From the IMG/VR virus record IMGVR_UViG_3300047548_001098, positions 1-37,821 of that record: a DNA stretch of 37,821 nucleotides. One strand, given 5' to 3'. A program made the position numbers and the translations under genes. Each line of letters starts with the position of its first letter. Position 1 is the first letter of the stretch. Below the pieces are notes generated by a model. It ran no database searches. It worked only from the letters and a program-made list of their open reading frames with translations, and was not told where the DNA came from. This document shows, in pieces, positions 31,734 through 37,821 of this stretch. Origin of the DNA: a virus.

Positions 31734-34700
31734 ATGGCTAAAAGACAAATTAGAGATTATGTTTTTACTCCTGGAATTTCTGGGGTTGGAAATGTAAAAG
31801 TTCTGGATAAAATTCAGAAGAATAAAATTTTGATGATCACAAATGTGACTCATAATAAAATTCTTTATAATTTTGCTGACCCATCAAATCCAGTTATCGT
31901 AGAGTTTACACCTGGAGATAGTGCAGAGTTCCCATATGCGGATTCTATCTCAAACGGTGTAACAACTATACATTTTCAGTTTGATACTTCTGACCAGTCC
32001 CCCACAGATTCTATATCAATTTTTATTGAAGACGAGGAAGTAAGATTTAGACCATATAATTTTGGTACTGATGCTATAGAAAGAATGAGGGTTGCTACAC
32101 CGCAATCCATGATTGATGCTGACTTCGAATATGGAATTCAGCCAACAAAATGGCAAACTATTGACCATTTAAGAGGTTATCCTAGCACCTATGAGATTCC
32201 AGGTTCCGACATTTCTGTATCTCAAGTTCAAACTGATGCAAGTCAAGGAACTGATGGGGTTGGTTCATCATTAATTACTGTACAAACAGTAGAACCACAT
32301 GGGTTTTCTTCTGGACAACCATTTAGAATGTTTGGTTTATTAGAAACAGTTGCAGGTTCTTCTAGAGCAGAAGGTTCATTTATAGTACAATCTGTACTCA
32401 ATCCAAACACATTTACATATTTTGCAAAAGGAAAAGTTGGAACAAGTGACCCAACAGAGAGTTTGTATGCACCATATACACAATTAAGAAGAGGTGGATT
32501 CTATACTGGAGCAGCAATAGGATCACCAACATATAGTTTAGTTTCAAATGGAGTAGTTGGTTCATTCACATCAAAATTCATAACTCGTTCTGGGTCAAAT
32601 AGAATTGGTTTTACTGGAGTAAATAATGCAATTCTTGGTTCACCACTAACTGCTTCTGGTATTCCATCAGGAGCACAAGTTACAGGAATAACAACAACCT
32701 CTGCAGTAACAACCTTATTAGAAGATGTTGTTGCACCTTCAAACACACTAACAGTAACAAGTGTTACTGACATTCAAGTTGGTTCTGCTCTGAATGATGG
32801 TACAGGAAATTCAACGTTTGTAACAAATATTGATGGAAACCAAATAACACTTTCAACTCCTTACCTAGTAAATGCTGTTGGTGGTTCAAATAATGTTGGA
32901 ATTTTATCAGCATCTCCAGAAAACTTTGGGGCTGGTGGTTCCGCAACTTTTGATGTTGATAGAACCCAAGGAAGATATTTGGTTAATTTAAATGCTCCAG
33001 GTGTAGCATACAAAAACAACCAGAGACTAATTATTCCAGGTTCAAGTTTGGGTGGAAACTCTGATAACGATTTAGTTGTACACATTAGAGGAGTTGATCC
33101 TGGAACTCTTGGAATTACCACATTTACAACATCAAAATTAGTTAATGTTATTGGTGGTGCTGTAATTTCACAATCACAAAAAGCTTTTGGTGTAGGTTCA
33201 CTTTTATTAAACCCTACTGATGGAACAACTACAGATGCAGTAGGAATAGATACAAGCATAGATTTTGATATTCAAACATCAGATTTTGCATTTGAAACTT
33301 GGATTTATAGAAATAGACAAGGAACTCAAGAAGTTTTATTTGATATGAGAACAACTGAGCCATCAGTTGCTCCAGTACTGAGAATAACTTCTACAGATGT
33401 TCTTTCTTACTATGTAAATGGAGTAGAAAGAATTGTTGGAGTTACTACTATAACACCAAGTGCTTGGACTCACGTTGCAGTTACTAGAACTGGAACATCA
33501 ACAAGATTATATGTAAATGGAGTTCAGCAAGGGTCAACATATAACGATACCAATTCATATCCTCAATCCCAAATAAGAATAGGAAATTCATTTAATGGAA
33601 CTTCTGGGTTTTTTGGTTTTATAGATGCAACCAGATTCTCCATAGGAAATTCACGTTATAGTGGATCTTCATTTGCTGTTCCATCCGAAGAAGTATTTGC
33701 GCTTGGATCACCATTCTATCCAGATGCGTATACTAAATTATTATTATCTTATAATGGAGTTCCTAACTCAACAGTTATATCAGATAATGCTTACGGATTT
33801 GCTATTCCTAGTTTTAGGACATATGCTGATGTTTCTGGAATATCAACTGGAACTGGAACTGGAGCAATATTTGATGTTTATAGATCTGGTTCTGCCTCAT
33901 ATACAGTATCATTCAAAACTGGTCAAACATCAACAGGTATTGGATACGCAAACAATGACACAATAGTTGTTGATGGTTCTATTTTAGGTGGTTCTTCTGG
34001 AACAAATAATTTAACAATTACAGTAACTTCTGTAGATGCATCTGGTTCTATAACAGCATTTTCTGCAGCAGGAACAGCATTCTCTGGAAATGTATCGTAT
34101 ACTGGTCTTTCTGGAACATTTACTGGAACTGGTGCAACATTTAATATAGCAAAATCTGCTAGTGGGTATTTGGTTTCTGTTGATTCTCCTGGATCTGGTT
34201 ACTTCCCAGGATATCAACTTAAAGTACCAGGAACATTACTTGGAGGAACAACTCCAACTAATGATTTGTTCATAACTATATCTACTACTGTACCAAATAG
34301 TTCCACGAGAGGAAGAATATCAACAGTTGTTCCATCAGGAACACCAAGCACTGGTCAAGTTCTAAACTTCTTCCCATCTGTTGCTATATCAGAGTTGACA
34401 ACTGCTCAGATTTCTGATGCAACTTCAATCTCCCATTCGTCACTTGCAAGATTTGAAGTAGCATTTGCTAATGCTCATGGTCTTGTGCCTGGAGATACTA
34501 TAACATCAACAATAACTTCTGCTGGTGCTGGTCATAGTTTAGCATCTGGCCCATTTGTTGTTGATAGTGTACCACAATTAAATACCATAAGATTTAGTGC
34601 TAGAACTATAGGTTCTGTTGATGCTGCTGGAATTGCTGGAACAGTATATCCAAGACCAGATTGCTTCTATGTTCACAGACCATTTGATGGTGGTGTTCAA

Positions 34701-36779
34701 TTAGGTGTTGGTGGACCATCTCATGGTGCTCATGCAGTTCGTCAATCCAAAAAATACATTAGATATCAATCAGGTAAAGGTGTAATGTATACAACTGGTG
34801 CTCTATTTGCACCAAGTTATGATATAAGATCTGTATCCGCAGCAAGTACTTCTATCGGAAGTTTAATTACAATAACAACAGATGATACAGAGCATGGACT
34901 TCAAGTTGGAGCAGAAGTACAAATAAGCAACATAACTTCTGCTGGTTATAATGGTCATTACACTGTAAATAGCGTAATTAACGAAAATACATTTACAGTA
35001 TTAGCAACAAATACACTAGCAACTACATCTCCAACATTAGGTAGACCACCAACTTTATCTTTGTATAGATGGAAGGGTGCTACTGTTCGTGCTGGTGCAT
35101 TCGATGACCAGAATGGTATTTTCTGGCAGTATGATGGCATTAACTTGTCTGTTGGACTTCGTTCTGCAACATTCCAATTGGCAGGAACAATATCTGCTAC
35201 TCCAGATTCAAACTTTATTTCTGGTACTAACACGAGATTTAGTGATCAATTAATTGTTGGTGATAGAATCGTAATACGTGGAATGACCCATGTAGTAACT
35301 TCTATTATAGGAAACAATGGAATGACAGTTTCTCCAGATTTTAGAGGAGTTTCTTCAATCTCTGGAGCAAAGGCAACCTTAGTTCAAGATATTATAATTC
35401 CACAGTATCAGTGGAACATTGATCGTGCAGATGGAACTGGTGCAAGTGGTTATAATATTGAAATCAATAAAATGCAAATGATTGGTTTCCAATATACATG
35501 GTACGGTGCTGGATTTATTGACTGGATGCTCCGTGGACCAAATGGTGACTATCTATTTGTACATAGATTAAAGAACAATAACAAAAATACTGAAGCATAT
35601 ATGAGATCTGGTAACTTGCCAGTTCGTTATGAAGTTATAAATGAGGGACCAAAAACAAGTCTTTCTTCAAATATAACAAACTCTCAGACAACAATTCCAT
35701 TGGTAGATGCTTCATTATATCCAAACTCTGGAACAATTTATGTCGATAATGAACTTATCAACTACACTGGAAAATCTGGAAATACTTTAACTGGAGTCAC
35801 AAGAGCAGCAACTTTTGGAAACTATTCATCTGGTTCATTCAGAACTTACAGTGCGGGAACAGCAGTTTCCCATGCTGCTGGTGCTGGTGCAATTCTATTG
35901 AGCAATACTGCAACACCAATTATCAGTCACTGGGGTTCTGCGTTCTTGACTGATGGACTATTTGATAGTGATAGAGGATACATCTTCAACTATCCATTCG
36001 TTGGTGGAACAATATCGACAACAAAAGCAACCACATTCATGATTCGTCTTGCACCAAGTGTTTCTAATGCAATTACTGGTGATTTGGGACAAAGAGAATT
36101 AATCAATAGAGCACAATTACTATTGAAGTCTCTTGAATTTACTCCAACTGGTGGTTCCACATCACAGGCAGTTATTATTGAAGGAATTTTAAATCCATCA
36201 AATTATCCATCAAATCCATCTACTGTTCAGTGGTTTACTCTTACTTCACAGGGTGCTGGTGGACAACCATCATTTGCTCAGATTGCTAACGCATCCGCAA
36301 TTACTTGGGAAGGTGGAGCACAAACAATAAATGCAACTACTTCATTAACACAAAATTACTTTACCCAATATCAAGTTTTTAATAATGTTGATGTTGCAAA
36401 CGTTAGAATTGGTTTCTTTGTCAGTGGTACTGGAGTTCCTGGAGGAACAAGAGTTATTAACATATTCAGATTCGATCAAACTAGGAATTATGTTCAGTTC
36501 TCAAACTCTGTGAATTCTGGACCATCTGGAACAACTTATACATTTACATCAAACACAGTATCTGCTGCTCCAGGGGAAACTGTATTCTCCTTTGTTGGTT
36601 CTGCTGTCGATAAATCTACTATCGATCTTTCTGAACTTAAGGAGTTGAATAACACTCCAATTGGAGGAAGAGGAACTTTCCCTAATGGACCAGATGTTCT
36701 TGCAATTAACGTTTATTTGACTACTGGTGCTCCTATTACAGGAAACCTTGTATTGCGTTGGGCAGAGGCACAGGCATAA
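31734..36779 (+). CDS. Giant virion structural protein with LamG-like domain
   Basis: A 1681-residue protein of a family I recognise in T4-like cyanophages by its start (AKRQIRDYVFTPGISGVGNV, then RFRPYNFGTDAIERMRVATP) and end (NVYLTTGAPITGNLVLRWAE). Residues about 480-660 are a concanavalin/LamG-like sandwich (DFAFETWIYRNRQGTQEVLF, WTHVAVTRTGTSTRLYVNG, QIRIGNSFNGTSGFFGFID), a probable glycan-binding or capping domain. Around it are three 'GY..gd.l.v.Gs.LGG....NDL' modules (about 404-465, 709-772, 800-855), three 'HG[LF]..G' beta modules, and a 'NELINYTG...LTGVTR' module. RPFDGGVQLGVGGPSHGAHA near residue 980 is another family landmark. AAGGAG lies 10 bases before the ATG. It sits directly before gp13, the place of the T4 whisker gene, but it is not fibritin by sequence. 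Confidence 0.78.
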   Translation: MAKRQIRDYVFTPGISGVGNVKVLDKIQKNKILMITNVTHNKILYNFADPSNPVIVEFTPGDSAEFPYADSISNGVTTIHFQFDTSDQSPTDSISIFIEDEEVRFRPYNFGTDAIERMRVATPQSMIDADFEYGIQPTKWQTIDHLRGYPSTYEIPGSDISVSQVQTDASQGTDGVGSSLITVQTVEPHGFSSGQPFRMFGLLETVAGSSRAEGSFIVQSVLNPNTFTYFAKGKVGTSDPTESLYAPYTQLRRGGFYTGAAIGSPTYSLVSNGVVGSFTSKFITRSGSNRIGFTGVNNAILGSPLTASGIPSGAQVTGITTTSAVTTLLEDVVAPSNTLTVTSVTDIQVGSALNDGTGNSTFVTNIDGNQITLSTPYLVNAVGGSNNVGILSASPENFGAGGSATFDVDRTQGRYLVNLNAPGVAYKNNQRLIIPGSSLGGNSDNDLVVHIRGVDPGTLGITTFTTSKLVNVIGGAVISQSQKAFGVGSLLLNPTDGTTTDAVGIDTSIDFDIQTSDFAFETWIYRNRQGTQEVLFDMRTTEPSVAPVLRITSTDVLSYYVNGVERIVGVTTITPSAWTHVAVTRTGTSTRLYVNGVQQGSTYNDTNSYPQSQIRIGNSFNGTSGFFGFIDATRFSIGNSRYSGSSFAVPSEEVFALGSPFYPDAYTKLLLSYNGVPNSTVISDNAYGFAIPSFRTYADVSGISTGTGTGAIFDVYRSGSASYTVSFKTGQTSTGIGYANNDTIVVDGSILGGSSGTNNLTITVTSVDASGSITAFSAAGTAFSGNVSYTGLSGTFTGTGATFNIAKSASGYLVSVDSPGSGYFPGYQLKVPGTLLGGTTPTNDLFITISTTVPNSSTRGRISTVVPSGTPSTGQVLNFFPSVAISELTTAQISDATSISHSSLARFEVAFANAHGLVPGDTITSTITSAGAGHSLASGPFVVDSVPQLNTIRFSARTIGSVDAAGIAGTVYPRPDCFYVHRPFDGGVQLGVGGPSHGAHAVRQSKKYIRYQSGKGVMYTTGALFAPSYDIRSVSAASTSIGSLITITTDDTEHGLQVGAEVQISNITSAGYNGHYTVNSVINENTFTVLATNTLATTSPTLGRPPTLSLYRWKGATVRAGAFDDQNGIFWQYDGINLSVGLRSATFQLAGTISATPDSNFISGTNTRFSDQLIVGDRIVIRGMTHVVTSIIGNNGMTVSPDFRGVSSISGAKATLVQDIIIPQYQWNIDRADGTGASGYNIEINKMQMIGFQYTWYGAGFIDWMLRGPNGDYLFVHRLKNNNKNTEAYMRSGNLPVRYEVINEGPKTSLSSNITNSQTTIPLVDASLYPNSGTIYVDNELINYTGKSGNTLTGVTRAATFGNYSSGSFRTYSAGTAVSHAAGAGAILLSNTATPIISHWGSAFLTDGLFDSDRGYIFNYPFVGGTISTTKATTFMIRLAPSVSNAITGDLGQRELINRAQLLLKSLEFTPTGGSTSQAVIIEGILNPSNYPSNPSTVQWFTLTSQGAGGQPSFAQIANASAITWEGGAQTINATTSLTQNYFTQYQVFNNVDVANVRIGFFVSGTGVPGGTRVINIFRFDQTRNYVQFSNSVNSGPSGTTYTFTSNTVSAAPGETVFSFVGSAVDKSTIDLSELKELNNTPIGGRGTFPNGPDVLAINVYLTTGAPITGNLVLRWAEAQA

Positions 36780-36782
36780 ATA
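36775..36782 (+). promoter_or_regulatory. Candidate late promoter CATAAATA
   Basis: It overlaps the stop codon of the giant structural gene and ends 25 bases before the gp13 ATG. It has one mismatch to TATAAATA. A strong ribosome site (GGGAGGAG) follows. Confidence 0.6.
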
Positions 36783-36807
36783 TCATTAAAGGGAGGAGTA
36801 TATTGCA

Positions 36808-37623
36808 ATGGCATCACCGAATTCTCGTCAAGGTCTTATCGAATATTGTCTCAGAAAATTAGGAAAACCAGTTTTAGAGGTAAATGTCGATGATGACCAG
36901 ATTGGTGATTTAGTAGATGATGCCTTGCAATATTTCCATGAAAGACATTTTGATGGAATAGAAAGAGTTTATTTAAAGCACAAATTACAACCAGGTGAAA
37001 AGGAAACAATAAGATCTGGAATACAAACAAGTACTGCCAATTCCTCTGTAGGAATAGCAACTGTATCTTATGAAGAAACTACAAATTTTCTCGCACTTCC
37101 AGATACAATTATTGGAGTTAATAATGTATTTAAAGTAGATTCAAGTACAATTTCTAGTGGTCTATTTAATATCAAATATCAAATCTTTTTAAATGACTTG
37201 TATTATTACGGGGCATTGGATTTGCTAAATTATGCAATGGTAAAAACTCATTTAGAAGACATTAGTAGAATTTTAACTCCAGATGTTCAATTAAGATTCA
37301 ACAAAAAGCAGCATAGATTATATCTAGATATTGATTGGCAACAAGTTGATGCGGATCAATACATCATTTTGGATTGTTATAGAATCATAAATCCAAATGA
37401 TTTTCCAAAGATATACAATGACTTTTGGCTAAAAAGATATCTTACTGCATTAATTAAAAGGCAGTGGGGACAAAATATGATTAAATTTAATGGTGTTCAA
37501 CTTCCTGGTGGAATAACATTAAATGGAAGACAACTATATGAAGATGCAATTAGAGAACTAGATGAGATAGAGAAATTACTCAAAACAGAGTATGAACTTC
37601 CACCAATGGACATGATTGGATAA
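36808..37623 (+). CDS. gp13: Neck protein gp13 (T4-like)
   Basis: A 271-residue protein matching cyanophage T4-like gp13 throughout: RQGLIEYCLRKLGKPVLEVN, DDQIGDLVDDALQYFHERHF, VYLKHKLQPGEKE, FKVDSSTISSGLFNIKYQIF, and YDRCYRIINP-type C-terminal text (here ILDCYRIINPNDFPKIYNDF), ending EKLLKTEYELPPMDMIG. In T4, gp13 and gp14 form the head-completion (neck) complex that seals packaged DNA and joins the head to the tail. No signal or membrane segment is present. It has a strong ribosome site and a candidate late promoter, and its stop overlaps the gp14 start by one base (TAATG). Its position gives the window's synteny with the T4 late region. Confidence 0.9.
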   Translation: MASPNSRQGLIEYCLRKLGKPVLEVNVDDDQIGDLVDDALQYFHERHFDGIERVYLKHKLQPGEKETIRSGIQTSTANSSVGIATVSYEETTNFLALPDTIIGVNNVFKVDSSTISSGLFNIKYQIFLNDLYYYGALDLLNYAMVKTHLEDISRILTPDVQLRFNKKQHRLYLDIDWQQVDADQYIILDCYRIINPNDFPKIYNDFWLKRYLTALIKRQWGQNMIKFNGVQLPGGITLNGRQLYEDAIRELDEIEKLLKTEYELPPMDMIG

Positions 37624-37821
37624 TGACACCATTAAATTCTTATTTCTTACAAGGTTCACCAAGTGAACAAAGATTAATTCAAGATTTGATTAATGAGCAA
37701 TTATCAATATATGGGCAGGATGTTGTTTACATGCCCAGAAAAATTATTAATGAGAAAAAAATAATTAAAGAAGTAATCGTCTCTAAGTTTGATGATAGTT
37801 TTAGATTAGAAGCATATATAT
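37623..37821 (+). CDS. gp14: Neck protein gp14 (3' end cut by window)
   Basis: The first 66 codons of the T4-like neck protein: TPLNSYFLQGSPSEQRLIQD, LINEQLSIYGQDVVYMPRK, then IINEKKIIKEVIVSKFDDSF. This N-terminus is characteristic of cyanophage gp14, the partner of gp13 in the head-tail neck. The ATG shares its A with the gp13 stop codon (TAATG), so the two are translationally coupled. The gene runs off the window, so its length cannot be judged. Two hairpins lie within it: 37654-37668 (6 bp, 3-base loop) and 37673-37694 (9 bp with one bulge). Confidence 0.88.
   Translation, partial: MTPLNSYFLQGSPSEQRLIQDLINEQLSIYGQDVVYMPRKIINEKKIIKEVIVSKFDDSFRLEAYI

Noticed and set aside
1-37821. tRNA genes, insertion sequences, integrase or attachment sites
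   Set aside because: I found no cloverleaf-like sequence, transposase or recombinase frame, or flanking direct repeats around the sugar island on reading both strands.

Overview
The window is a late-gene segment of an AT-rich, T4-like marine myovirus, most likely a cyanophage of Prochlorococcus or Synechococcus. The anchors are the neck genes at the right end (gp13 complete, gp14 cut by the window edge), very large repetitive virion proteins of types I recognise from T4-like cyanophages, 4-base stop/start overlaps, and T4-type late-promoter octamers (TATAAATA, GATAAATA, CATAAATA) at a fairly fixed distance before many genes. A related T4-like phage of another marine bacterium cannot be excluded from sequence alone. 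I see no tRNA, rRNA, CRISPR array, insertion sequence or integrase. No stretch over 300 bases lacks a gene.

Left block (1-9318): the 3' part of a ~2200-residue DUF4815-type structural protein is followed by four smaller structural or fibre-module genes and closed by a perfect intrinsic terminator. Second block (9320-23482): a 1617-residue protein built from dozens of GSGSLFAF/FKFSGSA repeats, a small Mtd-N-type protein, a Ser/Thr-rich small protein, a 1177-residue fibre with five W-rich modules and a beta-helix, two small beta modules, three paralogous cysteine- and glycine-rich proteins that look like adhesin tips, and a possible tail-fibre assembly chaperone. A second perfect terminator closes it.

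Third block (23483-30590): an accessory sugar island sits inside the structural region. It encodes a GT9/heptosyltransferase-like protein, two NodU/TobZ-type O-carbamoyltransferases, a split HldE (nucleotidyltransferase then kinase, as separate overlapping genes), a small HAD phosphatase, a cupin, and an HldD-type ADP-heptose 6-epimerase, which is the only gene on the minus strand. Together they could make, transfer and decorate ADP-heptose; only the first enzyme (GmhA) is not in view. A strong plus-strand terminator lies inside the antisense hldD coding sequence and would end the island transcript.

Right block (30601-37821): a fibre-like protein with two copies of a module also present left of the island, a 1681-residue structural protein with a LamG-like domain, then gp13 and gp14. 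The order matches the T4 interval between baseplate/fibre genes and the neck genes. The most unusual signals are the heptose/carbamoyl island, the Cys/Gly-rich trio, and strong hairpins that recur about 25-75 bases downstream of many start codons.
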